Source: Ditylenchus dipsaci (taxonomy: Eukaryota; Nematoda; Chromadorea; Rhabditida; Anguinidae). Taken from it: DNA of 64,000 nt. A program made the translations under genes and the position numbers. Positions within the stretch are counted from its first letter, which is position 1. Each line of letters begins with the position of its first letter. This document shows positions 9,900-23,000 of the stretch, piece after piece. Below the pieces are notes generated by a model, which worked only from the letters and a program-made list of their open reading frames with translations, was not told the origin of the DNA and searched no databases. Location of the stretch: contig SADC01000010.1 in NCBI GenBank assembly GCA_004194705.1, forward strand, positions 62,001-126,000. Reading direction: 5' to 3'.

Positions 9900-10830
9900 T
9901 GTAGTGTGTGTTGTTTTGGGTGCTGTTATGCAGAATAAAGTGTGGGTTAAATAGAATGTAGATGATGATATCTAGTTTTTCCGATCTTTTTAGCGCAATA
10001 TATGGGCTAGACTTTCATGTGGTTTATTGCGGTCGGAAGTCGGATGTGGAGGGCTTTGTATTCGGGATTTCGAATTTTTTCGTTTTGTGAAATAGCAATT
10101 TTGGTCTTAACGAACGCCCTTAACAAAAACAAATATTTCGAGTCAAAAAAAGTAGTTTGCTCCCGATTGAAACTAAATTGATTTTTCGGCTATCCAGGTA
10201 AGTGTCTACCTGAGTGGTACCTATCCCAGGTTTTAGGGCTCGTGTGATTAAAGCACAATTTTAGGCTTTTAAAACTCAGTCTTTCACACACTTTTAGTGT
10301 AGGAAAAATAGCTTTTTTATATTCTGGCTAAGTTTCAATTTACCAAGTCATCTAGGTGAATATCCACATAGAATAGTGGATATCACATTTGAAATAGGCA
10401 TAAATTTTAAATTCTGTGCGAAAGTGAACAGTCAGAAGATACGAACGGGGCATGTGCAGGTTGAAAAGAGTCTTTTCAAAAGACTAAGGAATGAACATAA
10501 ATGACACGAAAACATAAATAGCCTAATATGCCTACATTGAAACACAAAAGAATCGAATTGCCAGAAAATCGAACCTTATTTAAACCTTATTCAATTCGAA
10601 CCTTATTCAATTGTCCTATAATTCGAAATTTTCGCGCCCAATTATCCGAAAGATGGGTTTTAGTTGTGATGAGTTGTCCTAAAAACGAATTGCACATTGG
10701 GCGGGTATTCAAAAGATCAGTATAATTGTGATGAGTTGTCCTATATATGAGTTTATTTTGAGATCAGTTGTTCAAAAGCTGAGTTGTCCGTGTTCTCAGT
10801 TCCCGGATCCGAGTCCGCAGCCACCCGTCG
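9900..10830. other. No gene seen
   Basis: AT-rich sequence with a poly(A) signal at 9934 for the upstream gene. Around 10550-10790 there are short dispersed GAACCTTATTCAATT and TGATGAGTTGTCCT duplications. Nothing here looks coding. Confidence 0.4.
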
Positions 10831-10833
10831 GTA

Positions 10834-11260
10834 CAGTCGGCTCTCGATTTAACATACACCCAAAAGTTCGTTCCCGCCTAGGGTCCGACACTTTTTTTAA
10901 CTCACCTTTTCGACATTTTTTACTTATTCTATTTTGACAGTCTGGTCCCAAATATCGCAAGGATTCCGATTTTGCCGATCATTTTTCAGAATCATAAAAT
11001 ATTTCATCTAAAAAAGCAAAACCTCGATTTAACATACGCCTCTTTTGGATTTAGGCGTATGCTAAATCGAGGTTTTGCTTTTTTAGATGTAAATATTTTA
11101 TGATTCTGAAAAACGATCGGCAAAATCGGAATCCTTGCGATATTTAGGACTAGACTGTCAAAACAGAATAAGTAAAAAATGTCGAAAAGTGAGTTAAAAA
11201 AAGTGTCGGACCCTAGGCGGGAACGAACTTTTGGGTGTATGTTAAATCGAGAGTCGACTG
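10834..11260. mobile_element. Pogo/Tigger-like MITE (foldback), TA target
   Basis: The ends are CAGTCGGCTCTCGATTTAAC and its inverse GTTAAATCGAGAGTCGACTG, directly flanked by TA on both sides. The arms pair for nearly 200 bp, including GTTCGTTCCCGCCTAGGGTC, leaving a very short loop near 11035-11040. CAGT ends with CTCGATTTA and a TA duplication are typical of pogo-group Tc1/mariner elements. There is no ORF of its own. Confidence 0.85.
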
Positions 11261-11369
11261 TATATGACAGTAGCGTCCAAATTTGTTGAAAGACTTTGAA
11301 AAATGAAAAAAAAGTGTCGGACACTAGATGGTAACGAACTGCTGCCAAATAAACAAGGTTTGACTGTAA

Positions 11370-11810
11370 CGAACTCTCTCTACGGAAATTTATTCCATAA
11401 TCAATTTCAACAAATTAGACAAGGAACCTATCTTTTTCAAAGAGGATGAAGACCTGACCAAGTACTTGGTTGCTTGGAGATGCATTGTAGTAAAAGCTGG
11501 AAGTGATCGATTAGAGAGGACTGCCTAAGCGGCTTAACCCACACCGAAAATAGCTATCAAAGCAAGGCTGATTGAAGAGAAGGAAAGAGAAGGAACTTTT
11601 TGTATGCACATATAAAACATTAATAGACTTGCTGCATGATTATAAAAAGTGGGCCAGGTTTAGGCTCCTCCTTCCTAATATCTTCATTGTTTTTCGTACA
11701 AAAGAAAAATCAAAAAGGCAGATTAATTGAAAGGATATAAAGAACCTCTTCTCTAATCTGTTGACACAGGAAAATAAGCAAATTCCCCGTCACTCAAGAC
11801 TTGGATTACC
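11370..11810. other. No gene seen
   Basis: Unique-looking AT-rich DNA with no domain-bearing ORF; a few short open frames only. Confidence 0.4.
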
Positions 11811-11812
11811 TC

Positions 11813-12273
11813 ACGTACACAATGATCCGTTTTTCGTCCCCATCCGCACTTCAAATCACAGTATAGAAAAAGCAATGAAATTTGTTTCCGTACATGCATT
11901 TAATGTAGTCCGCAATGCGGCCGCATTGCGGTCTACATTGCGGACTTCATTAAAGGGCCTGACCTCTTCCTACTCGGTGGTCCCCGCCAATTCAAAATTT
12001 TCTCTTGATCATTGGACTTCTGTACGGATTTTTCCGCTAGGTTTCTAACAAAACTAAGCCTAAAATTTGATTTCAGGCCTAGTTTTGTTAGAAACGTGGC
12101 GAAAAAATCCGTACAGAAGTCCAATGATCGAGGGAAAATTTTTGAATTGGCGGGGACCGCCGAGTAGGAAGAGGTCAGGCCCTTTAAAGGCATATACGGA
12201 AAAAACTTCATTGCTTTTTCTATACTGTGCTCTGAAGTGCGGATGCGGACGAAAAACGGATCATTGTGTACGT
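11813..12273. mobile_element. Foldback element with a second foldback in its centre
   Basis: The outer arms start ACGTACACAATGATCCGTTT and end with the inverse at 12273. They pair through CATCCGCACTTC and CAGTATAGAAAAAGCAATGA. At 11949-12187 an inner palindrome bounded by TTAAAGGGCCTGACCTC and its inverse carries GGTCCCCGCCAATTCAAA. That inner motif defines a family also seen at 40605-40802, 50308-50668, 53565-53640 and 59540-59760. Confidence 0.75.
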
Positions 12274-12279
12274 AGCGTT

Positions 12280-13040
12280 ATATGTAGCGTTGTCGAGCCA
12301 AAGGCTGGAAATCGAACTTTCGGCTCGAAAGTTCGATTTTTTTCGAACTTCAAGCCGAAGGCTAAAAAATCTCGACCCTATCGGAATATACCAACCCCCC
12401 CCCCCCTCAAATGAATTTTTTTAAGTGTTTCCAAACACGCTATATCGACCTATTAATTCCAAACGAGAAATTCTCCAAACGAGAAATTCTTCAAACGATG
12501 AACTTTTAAAACGAGGAATTTACTAATAAAGATTTTTGAGAGTATGAAATATCAAGGTCTAAAGCTTCCTAATTCTGTTTGACCCATATTTATCGGCTGT
12601 CAAAACTTCACAAGGTTTTTAAAGTCAAGGGAGACATTCTTGCGTTGCTCGTTCAGGAATCTGGTATAAGATTCGGAGTTGGAGTGTTTTACTAGTTACT
12701 GGTTCTAATACATTACCTCACGAATTTTTTAAAGCAAAACATTAAAAAACAAGAAGACAGAAAATATTTTAAAAAATAACTCCCCCTCTCAAATAAGTCC
12801 CCCCTCCCTCTCTGAGGGGGGTTGAACAATAACTCCCCCGGGGGATTTAATAGAGAAAATACGGTATTTGGATTTTAAAAACAGATGAAGAACAAGACAA
12901 ATAATTCATCTTTAAAATCAGTCTGAAATGGAATCTAAGATTCGTTTGGTATATAAATAATGACAAAAAGTATAGAAAAATTCCCTCTGATCACCTAAAA
13001 GGTTAAGAAAACGAGCTCGACCTCGACTCGCCTACGTGAG
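12280..13040. other. Short inverted repeats, half of a CCGTATTT-family MITE
   Basis: 12285-12380 is a short palindrome (CGAACTTTCGGCTCGAAAGTTCG). 12455-12500 has tandem AAACGAGAAATTCT units. 12780-12870 is a half element ending GGGGGATTTAATAGAGAAAATACGG, matching the family of 53159-53420. No gene is seen. Confidence 0.55.
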
Positions 13041-13248
13041 TACCGGGTTAGAACTTCTGTTTGTCGTCACATTTGTTTCTGCCCATTTTTGAAATGTTTT
13101 TTTTAATATATATTTTATCTCATAAATATTATTTTGATCTGATCTCAACGGTTCAGGAAGAGATTTTAGTATTACGGGTGACTTTTTTCAGACTTTTGCC
13201 TTCAAAATGCACGATTTTTGATAAAAATTTGCGAAAAAAATTCAAAAT

Positions 13249-13518
13249 GTGTCGCTAATCGATAGTCGTCCTAATAATACTGAATCCATGTCGTCCAATC
13301 TGCTCACCTATTGGCAGAAGAATGTGGTCCGCTTCCCGGTTATCTTCAAGGCTGCGCGTCGATGCCTTTCAGCGCCTTCAACTTTTGTGGCCAGTGGGCA
13401 GCTCTTCAGTCACGCGAGGGAGATTTTCCATTACATAAGGGGCCAGCTTGATGCGAACGCCGCAGAAAAACTAATATTTTTGAACAAAGCTCTGGAGTAT
13501 GTTAACTTCTCGTATTGA
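13249..13518 (+). pseudogene. hAT transposase C-terminal dimerisation domain fragment
   Basis: The open frame of 89 residues reads LLTYWQKNVVRFPVIFKAAR, then SAPSTFVASGQLFSHA and AEKLIFLNKALEY. This is the conserved hAT family C-terminal (hATC) dimerisation pattern: W, FP, A, then the small/S-x-E-x-F-S-like block and the LNKAL end. The usual SSAASER is degraded to PSTFVASGQ. The catalytic RNase H-like part is absent, so this is a 5'-truncated remnant. It sits 22 bp left of the hAT-like foldback at 13540, outside its TSD. Confidence 0.75.
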
Positions 13519-13539
13519 TTGATTTTTTGTTGTTTAAGA

Positions 13540-15359
13540 CATGGTAGGGAAAAACGGCGAAACGACAAGAAAACGGCAAAATTTTTCAAAAAACAATAAA
13601 TTTTGAGAACGGCAAAAAAACGGCAAAATTTCTCGAGTAGATTTTTTGCCATTTTTTTTGCCGTTTTCCAAGTTTCGGCATCAATCGCTTATGTTTTTCT
13701 GGTTTTCACTACATCTGACCCATATTTCATGGAGAATTAACACGTTCAGATCTTTTACACGCTAATCAATAGCACAATCAGCAGTATTCAAGCCGTTAGG
13801 TTGAAAAATAATGCTAATAAAACCCATTAGAATTATGGGGCATATGATTTTCACTGGCTTCGTGTTTTCTACGTTTTAATGAATGAGCTATCTAACCTGT
13901 CTTCACTTATATAGCTTTATAACTTGAAGACAATATCAATTACTTGTGTTCTAGGTTCTTCAATCAGGTAGCTCTTTTACTTTTGTGAGCAGTTTGCATT
14001 GTGACTGCATACTATATGACAAAGTCACCAGTAAATGTAATATCTAATTCATGGTGTAGCCACACGCGTACATTTTGAGCAAAATCTGGGCATTGTCGGG
14101 CTGTATGTGGTCAGAGTGTCCCTTTCTATGTGCCTTCGTGCTCCATGCCTATGACAGTATGGCTAGGCCTTCGTAACATAACTGTCGGAGCACGTTAACT
14201 TTATGCAAGAGGCTGCCTAGCGAAAGTGGTTATAAGCCGCATACTATTTACTGTAAACATCTGCCGGACTTATATCATTAACTTTCAGGTACAACGGGTC
14301 ATTTAGGTATCTTATTTTCATTAAGGTATTTATCTATTGTTGTTTTTATCGATCAGTATTTCAGGCCTTGAACGACCGTTCGATCTTATATCTGAATCAT
14401 TTAGGTTTTTCTATGTGATATTCAAGCAGTGGTCGCTGTATTAGGTCATTAATCAGGTCAGTACCCGTATATTCTCTATTAGAAGCCTTCCCCGAAATCC
14501 GGAATTTCCTTGACTTATTCTTCGCTTTTTGACCTATTTTTTGATAAGACTCTTTACGTATAACCTACTGGAAGGCAGCCCAGGTTCACAGCTACGTTTT
14601 GGCATATAACATGTTTGAAGGTTGAAACAGAAAAGTGATACAAAACGCAAAGAATAAGTCAAGGAAATTCCGGATTTCGGGAAGGCTTCTAATAGAGAAT
14701 ATACGGGTACTGACCTGATTAATGACCTAATACAGCGACCACTGCTTGAATATCACATAGAAAAACCTAAATGATTCAGATATAAGATCGAACGGTCGTT
14801 CAAGGCCTGAAATACTGATCGATAAAAACAACAATAGATAAATACCTTAATGAAAATAAGATACCTAAATGACCCGTTGTACCTGAAAGTTAATGATATA
14901 AGTCCGGCAGATGTTTACAGTAAATAGTATGCGGCTTATAACCACTTTCGCTAGGCAGCCTCTTGCATGAAGTTAACGTGCTCCGACAGTTATTTTACGA
15001 AGGCCTAGCCATACTGTCATAGGCATGGAGCACGAAGGCACATAGAAAGGGACACTCTGACCACATACAGCCGCTTGAGGCTAACGGCTTGAGTACTGCT
15101 GACTGTGATATTGATTAGTGTGTAAAAGGTCTGAACGTTTTAATTCTCCATGAAATATGGGTCAGTGGCAGTAACAACCAGCAAAACATAGTCGATTTTC
15201 GCCGAAACTTGAAAAACGGCAAAAAAACGGCAAAATGAATTGAAAAACGGCAAAATTTTCTCTCGATAAATTTTGCCGTTTTTTTGCCGTTCTTAAAAAA
15301 ACGAAACGCCAACGAAATTTTGCCGTTTTCTTGTCGTTTTGCCGTTTTTCCCTGCCATG
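13540..15359. mobile_element. hAT-type foldback element with 8-bp TSD
   Basis: The ends are CATGGTAGGGAAAAACGGC and the inverse GCCGTTTTTCCCTGCCATG. A perfect 8-bp duplication GTTTAAGA lies at 13532-13539 and 15360-15367, as expected for hAT elements. The subterminal arms are arrays of AAACGGCAAAA units. The interior is an almost perfect palindrome: 14080-14550 pairs with 14620-15090 across a loop of less than 100 bp, including CTGTATGTGGTCAGAGTGTC and its inverse. No transposase is present. Confidence 0.88.
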
Positions 15360-15793
15360 GTTTAAGATTGAATAAATTCATTGAATAGTCAATCAACTGT
15401 TTGATTTTAAAAAAATCCCAAATTCCACTGGGATTCCCAGAATTTTGAAAATCCCAATCCCAAATCCCAAAGTTTAAAATAATTTTGAAAATCTCAATCC
15501 CAAATCCCAAAAAAACACGAACGCCCAAGTATAGTCTCAACCAGTGTTGTAAATCTCGGCACCGGTTAAACTTTGGGCACCTGCAGTGTTTGCAAAACTC
15601 ATACTCATCCTCATACTCATAGACTATGAGGCTCATAGTTAGACTCATAGTCATACTCATAGTCATAGTGAGGTATGAGTATGAGCCTCATACTCATAGT
15701 CATACTAAATTATGAGTTTAGCTATGAGTATGAGTCTAACTATGATTATGAGTTTAGCTATATTCATGAGTTTCATTGGCCTGTCTTTTCTGA

Positions 15794-16269
<476 letters not shown>

Positions 16270-16667
16270 ATTCACCTCAAAGATGTCCTTGCGAGGAGAT
16301 TCTGTCATCATGGGTTCTGTTATCATATTTTTTCCGAACTTTCATTCTTTATCAGAACGGTTGCAGTTCTCAAAAATTTGCTTGCTACCAGTGCCTGAGC
16401 GAAGAATGAGCAGCTAGACAATTCCATCAAATTTGTTGCAGCCTCATGGTGTCATTGTTTTGTGTTCTGTTTGCTCAATAAAGGTTTGGTCTGGTTGTTC
16501 TCGTTCGTTAGCTCTTCACTACTTTTCACTACCCCGGGTTTTTTTCCTGTTTCACATGAATTCTGTAACATGACATACCCATTGACGCGTGAAGACAATT
16601 TTGTCCAATGAGTTTTTTAATCCCACTTTCAGTGAAAATTTCATGAGAATTCAAATTTTAGTCTGAA

Positions 16668-16935
16668 CCAACCAATCCAAGTGGTCGTCCACTTAGATCG
16701 ATTTTTTTTACGTTTATCATGTTCCAAAACCTGTCTACTGCACTAATTCGAGCACGCTAAAGATGGTTTGATAATAGTAAAATAAGAGTTTTTATAGTAT
16801 TTTTTGAGTATTGGGGAAATAATTGGTTTCTCCAGAACTTTATTTTACCAAAACTTGAAAAATACCATACAAAACGGCATTTTACCAAAAAAATTTGCTT
16901 AAAGATGACGACCATTTGGTTTAGTTGGTGCATGG
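16668..16935. repeat. Foldback with CCAAGTGGTCGTCCACTT end
   Basis: The left arm AATCCAAGTGGTCGTCCACT and the right arm GATGACGACCATTTGGTTTA are inverted. The internal CACTAATTCGAGCACGCTAA motif is shared with 19303-19640 and 54215-54525, making a three-copy family. It has no coding capacity. Confidence 0.7.
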
Positions 16936-16984
16936 ATTATCCAGTAGAACTGAAACTGGATCAAAGAAAAAGCAACTAAACCAA

Positions 16985-17200
16985 GCGTACTTTCACCTGA
17001 GTACCACCACTTGGGTACTCCGGCCCGAGCACCACTATTTGAGGAGCAACACCTGAGTATCACTTTGGGTAGCTCGACACTGGTTGTAGCCAAATTCCGG
17101 CTGGGATCAGTCAGAGTATATGATACAACTACCTAAGTACCACTACCTAGGCAGTTTCACCTGAGTACCGATACCTGGGCACCACTTTGGTACCGGCTTT
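16985..17200 (+). repeat. CACCTGAGTACCA minisatellite
   Basis: Degenerate units of CACCTGAGTACC(A/G) run in tandem. They are the reverse complement of the family at 2640-2820. Confidence 0.55.
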
Positions 17201-17281
17201 CCATGGGAAATGAAACTTTTTAAAAATGGGGTTCCTGCAAATTTTGAGCTTGAGATAGCGAATCAGCAGAGTATTTAGTAG

Positions 17282-17420
17282 GGTTGTACAATGGGAATAT
17301 TCCCGGAATATTTCCGGGAATATTCCCGGGTTTTCCGGTAATTTCCCCTATATTGGGAATATTCCCGGGAATATTCCCAATGTTCCCGGGAATATTCCCG
17401 GTTTTCTATATTTCGGGGAA
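17282..17420. repeat. Palindromic GGGAATATTCCCGG cluster
   Basis: Multiple copies of GGGAATATTCCCGGGAATAT give many short self-complementary stretches. A single related copy is at 43140-43170. Confidence 0.8.
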
Positions 17421-17566
17421 TTTCTACAACTCTAGTATTTAGACATCTAAAACAAAAAAAAAATGAAAAATGTAAGGCAGACAAACTGAGTAAAAAACAG
17501 GCTAAAGTCATAGTCAAAGCTAAACTCATGAACATAGCTAAACTCATAATCATAGCTAGACTCATA

Positions 17567-18067
17567 CAGTCAAACCTCGTTATAAGATACACCCAGGGAC
17601 AGACCTCAGCTGTATCTTATAACGAGGTGTATCTTATATAGAGGGTGTATCATAAGTCCTGGTAGAGGACTTACATATTTCATTTGATAAGTCCTGAAAA
17701 AGGACTTACATGATACTAATAATAAGTCCTTGTACAGGACTTACATGAAACAACTACTAAGTCCTGCTGCAGGACTTAGCGGAACAAAAAGCTTTCCGCA
17801 ACAAAAAGTTGAAAAATTTGCACTAAAAATGGCGGCAATTCAAAAATTTTGTATATTTTTATGGACTGTATCTTATATCGAGTGACATTTTATTGAACGG
17901 GATCAAGCTCAGGTGTATCTTATAACGAGGTGTATCTTGTATCGAGTGTATCTTATATAGAGGGTTCGTTTGCCTTAATTTAGTTCAGACCAACCAAATC
18001 TTCTTTAGGTGTATCTTATAACGAGGTGTATCTTATATCGGGTGTATCTTATAACGAGGTTTGACTG
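17567..18067. mobile_element. Pogo/Tigger-like MITE inserted in TACTCA array
   Basis: The ends are CAGTCAAACCTCGTTATAAG and the inverse CTTATAACGAGGTTTGACTG, flanked by TA on each side. Inside are four successive AAGTCCTG...AGGACTTA hairpins (17655-17785) and repeated GTGTATCTTATA units. There is no ORF. A fragment of the same family is at about 55640-55750. Confidence 0.88.
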
Positions 18068-18851
18068 TACTCATAGTTAAACTCATACTCATAGCTAAAC
18101 TCATACTCACAGTCATAATTTAGTATGACTATGAGTATGAGCCTCATAGTCATACTTGCTATGACTATGAGTTTAGCTATGAGGATGAGTATGAGTTTGC
18201 ACTATGACTATGAGGATGAGTTTAGCTATGAGGATGAGTATGAGTTTGCACTATGACTATGAGGATGAGTTTTGCAAACACTGGGCACCTGTTTCTAGCA
18301 GTTTTAAATATTACTCAGCCTGCTGCCGCGGATCATTAGGTAGCTCAGACATCGGCTCCGGGCTAGGAATTAAAAAATTTGGCATTTTACCCTTTTAACA
18401 TAGTGGCACCGGCCTGGTGCCGAAACAATTTACAAGGGAATTTATCGTCAAAATTATTTCGGCACCAGGCCGGTGCCGCTATGGTAAAAGGCTAAAAAGA
18501 CTAATTTTTTTATTCCTAGCCCGGAGCCGATGTTTGAGCTACATAATGATCCGCAGCACCGGCCTGAGTATTATTAAAAACTGTTAGAAACAGGTGCCCG
18601 AAGTTTAGCCGGTGCCGAGATTCACAACACTGGTCTCAACCCACCTAAACCACTTACGTTATATTTAGTTTTTCGGCGACAATAATAAGTTTTGTTTTGA
18701 AGAAACATAATTTAGGGCATTTTGATGGTGGAGAAGCAAATTCAAATAATATTTCTTGTTAAAAAATTGCTAATTCTGCGCAAGACAAATTCATTTATAA
18801 ATAGAGATATTTTTCTGAATTTATCGGAAAATTTGCGTGGAAACATGTAAA

Positions 18852-19975
18852 GGACAAAGCTTTTTTTTGCTGCAAAAAGACTTTTTTTTGCTACAAAAAG
18901 ACTTTTTTTTGCTGCAAAAATTAGTTGATGCAAAAAGTCTTTTTTTTTGCTGCAAAAAAACTTTTTTTCGCTGCAAAAAGTCTTTTTTTCGCTGCAAAAA
19001 AACTTTTTTTTGCTGCAAATATTTTTGCTGCAAAAAGACTTTTTTGCTGCAAAAATTCTTTTTTTTCGCTGCAAAAAGACTTTTTTTGCTGCAAATCGCC
19101 TTTTTTTTTGCTGCAAATCGGCTTTTTCTGGTCCAAACTATTTTAGCTGTAATTTTGGCGTGCGGTCAATTGGTCCACAGGTCAATTGCTCCACAAAATT
19201 CTTTTCAAATTAATCTTTTTTGTCTTGTGAAGAACTTCTGTTATTTTAACAGTTTTTCGATAATTCAGCCTTAACCCTACTGGTTAATCCACGCACCAAA
19301 CAAACCAGGTGGTCGTCCACCTGGAGCAAATTTTTTTTTCACGTTTTTCATGTTCCAAAACCCGTTTCCTGGACTGATTCGGACATGCTGAAGATGGTTT
19401 AATAGTGGTTAAATGGTACCGGTACCTGGTCAATGCCTTGGTACTAGTACCGTACTACTACCTTAACACCAGTTCAGCTTTTAGGGTCATTCCAGCAATT
19501 TTAACGAAACTATAAATTACCCCACAAAATGGAATTTTACTATTATCAAACGTTCTTTAGAATGCTCGAATTAGTGTAAAAAACAGGTAATAGAACCCGA
19601 AAAACATAAAAAATAATTTAACAACAAAGGGATGACCACTTGGTTTGGTTGGTGCGTGGATTAACCAGTAGGGTTAAGGCTGAATTATCGAAAAACTGTT
19701 AAAATAACAGAAGTTCTTCACAAGACAAAAAGATTAATTTGAAAATAATTTTGTGGAGCAATTGACCTGTGGACCAATTGACCGCACACCAAAATTACAA
19801 CTAAAATAGTTTGGACCAGAAAAAGCCGATTTGCAGCAAAAGAAAGTCTTTTTGCAGCGAAAAAAAGAATTTTTGCAGCAAAAAAAAGTTTTTTTGCAGC
19901 AAAAAAAAGACTTTTTGCATCAACTAATTTTTGCAGCAAAAAAAAGTCTTTTTGCAGCAAAAAAAAGCTTTGTCC
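18852..19975. mobile_element. Foldback element with TTTTTTGCTGCAAAAAGAC arrays, 9-bp TSD
   Basis: The ends are GGACAAAGCTTTTTTTTGC and the inverse GCAAAAAAAAGCTTTGTCC. The TSD ACATGTAAA is exact at 18843-18851 and 19976-19984; a 9-bp duplication is typical of MULEs. Each arm begins with an array of roughly 19-bp units CTTTTTTTTGCTGCAAAAAG, longer on the left. The arms then pair through GTCAATTGGTCCACAGGTC and TTAACCCTACTGGTTAATCC. The centre (19303-19640) is a separate foldback of the CCAGGTGGTCGTCCACCTGG family. The Phe/Lys-rich ORFs here are translations of the array. It ends about 95 bp upstream of the VPS45 start codon. Confidence 0.9.
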
Positions 19976-20069
19976 ACATGTAAAATTGCCTATCAATCAA
20001 CTTTGTTTGTTCTTCCCTCAGTTGGCTGTTTTAGTGTGCAACTCTTGAAGGGCAATCAAATCTGAAACG

Positions 20070-23000
20070 ATGGACTTCTTGTTAGCCGTTCAACAATATG
20101 TCAATGAGGTATAATCTTTTTTGTTTTGCTGTTGTAACTGTACCTTTTTAGATGATTCGCTTAGCTGGACCAGGGATGAAAGTAATTTTAATGGACAAAG
20201 AGACGGTAACTTTAAGCAGCTTGATGAGAATATATGGCTTTCACTGGCATTTTTCTTAGACAAGCATTATCTCCTGCGCGTTTGCCCAAAGTGAAATGAT
20301 GCAGAAAGAAGTATATCTATTTGAGCGAATTGATTCTGGATCGGTTAGTATTTATCGTGTCTGTTCTATATTGTTGTTCATGTTACCGTATTTACTCTAA
20401 TAGTAGCCCCGGGCTACTAATTTTTCAACCCCCTCTCCGGGGGCTACTATTAGAGGGGGGCTACAATTAGAGGGGGGGCTACTATTTTTCAACCCTTGCA
20501 CCAACCAAAAACTTCAAACAAGAATTTACATCAACAGTGTCACAAATATTTCATTCGTCCCGAGACATAACGAAAACTCAAACTTTTATTGTATAAAATT
20601 TTAGACTTGAAAAATTTCTGTACCACTATAAGGGGGCTACTAATAGAGGGGGCTACTATTAGAGGGGGGCTACTGATAGAGGGGGGGCTACTATTTTTCA
20701 ATATGCCCCCTTGGGGGGCTACTATTAGAGGGGGGGCTACAATTAGAGGGGGCTACTATAGAGTAAATACGGTATACTGTTTTATAGGTACGTGAGCCAA
20801 TAAAGTTCCTGAAGTGTGTGGTCTTCGTCCGCCCATCTCCAGAAAATATTCAGTTACTCTCGGAAGAATTGAGATTACCCAAGTATGCACAATACTACAT
20901 TTGTGAGCAGTCTATTTTTTCTGTTTCCAAGCAAATTGACATCTCTTTTCAGATTTTTCGAACATCATCTCAAAGCGGATGTCAAAACTTTGGCTGAATC
21001 GGACGAGCAGGAGACAGTCAGAGAAGTTCGTGGTGTGTTTTTTCAGCTTTTAAGTGTTTTAAAGAAAAGTTTCATGATTGTTTTTTCTTAGAATTCTACG
21101 GAGATGTCATTCCGCTGGCGCCACACTTGTGTTCTTTGGGGATCGCCAATTGCTATGAGACTCCTTTCAATATGTCAGTCTCAATATTCCGTCGGTGCTT
21201 GCAGGGAATTGTCGGTGTGCTACTGTCCACAAAGAAGAAACCAGTTATTAGGTCAGCCAATATTTTTGCTCCTAAATATCATGTTCCCATTCGAAAACAT
21301 TCAGGTATCAGTCCACTTCCGTGATGCACAGCGTCTTTCCGATGAATTATACAAGACATTTGTGCGTGAAGATGCACTATTTGAAGGTTGCAAATCGGAT
21401 GCAGTTCTAGTTATTATTGATAGGAGCGAGGATCCAGTGTCGCCACTTCTCAACCAATGGGTTGATATTTTCGGCTGTTTCTTTAGCGGCGTCTTTGATC
21501 TCCTTGCATTTAGACTTACGAAGCAATGGTGCACGAATTGATTGGGGTTAATAACAATCGGGTGATCATGGAAACGTGCCGACAGATGGGCAGAAGAATA
21601 TTGTACTAAGTGCTCAGCATGATGAATTTTATTCGAAGGTGAGTTTTTTCCATTGGGTTGGTTACATATATCTTGTTTCAGAATATGTACATGAACTTTG
21701 GAGACATCGGCCAGAACATCAAAGCACTGATGAATGACTATCAGAAAAAAGGCACAAACACACCAGCAATTGGAGTCAATCAATGACATGAAAAGATTTG
21801 TAGAACAGTATCCACAGTTCAAAAAGATATCAGGTATATTAAAGGAGGGTGTATCTCCTTTCCGTATCTGGTCCCACATGGAAACGGTTTCCGCGTGGGA
21901 CAAATACGGAAAGTAGATACACTCCCCCTTAACTATTTCGGTGCATACCTTGAACATTTTTACTGTCAGGCACTGTCTCCAAGCATGTACAGTTAGTGGG
22001 AGAGCTGAGTCGTCTATCACTACGCAGAATCTGCTGGAATTTCTGAGCTGAACAAAAGCCTTGTAAACAATGGGGAGCATGGGCAATGTCTCGAAAATCT
22101 AAAGCGTCTCATACAAAATCGAAAACCACTGAATGGTAATTTATCCACCTTTACCTTGGGGCTCTGATGAATGATTGCATTGTTTTTCAGAATGCTCTTC
22201 GTTTAACCATGCTGTTATGCTTTGCGCTTTGAGAATCACACCAGCAACTCGCTCAATTTGCTAATCGACAGTTAAAGCAGAAAGGAATTCCTAATCGACA
22301 TATCAGTCAGTGTGACTTTTACGCTTTGTGAGGACGCTTAGACCGGCTCGAAGAGGCGACAACATGATGTTTTCGGCAATCGATCAGCCATGGAAATAAC
22401 TAAAGGTTTATCAAGGGTATGTTGTCTTATACTTTCTGCTCTCAGATCTTATGCCTAAATCTATTGTTTTTATAGGCTGAAAGGAGTTGAAAATGATATA
22501 CACCACCAGCACGTAAGTTAAATTTTGAAAGCCTTTATGTGATCTATAACTTCTAGGTTTGGCGTCCGATATCAATCGTTGTTTGAAATTCGGGTTTTTC
22601 GCGTATTGACAATTAGGTTTAATGGAAGTGTAAAAACTTAACTTAATGCATTGAGATCTGAGGCCTTACTTGATTATCTAATGCCAGGGGTCTAATGCCA
22701 AAACCATGTGTCACTATAATCGTTTTTGGCTATTTTGTTACAGGAGCCGTACATCACTCAGGTCATAGATCAGGTATCCCGTGGTCGTTTGCCGGACTCA
22801 CTCTTCTCTACATCGGGACCAAACTCAACTAAAGTGTGTTGACTAATTTTCTTTTTTGTCTCAATTTTATGAATCCGTTTTAGTGCTCGCTTCGAAAATG
22901 TGATTGTCTTCATCATTGGTGGTTGTACTTACGAAGAATCTGCTTTTGCCAATTCTATCAATGTGAAGCGCTCTCAAAATACAACATCTCAGAGTTCTCC

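Noticed and set aside
18742..19274. Several overlapping Phe/Gln/Lys-rich ORFs on both strands
   Set aside because: All are frames of the GCTGCAAAAAG array in the foldback element; both strands and all frames are open because the unit lacks stops.
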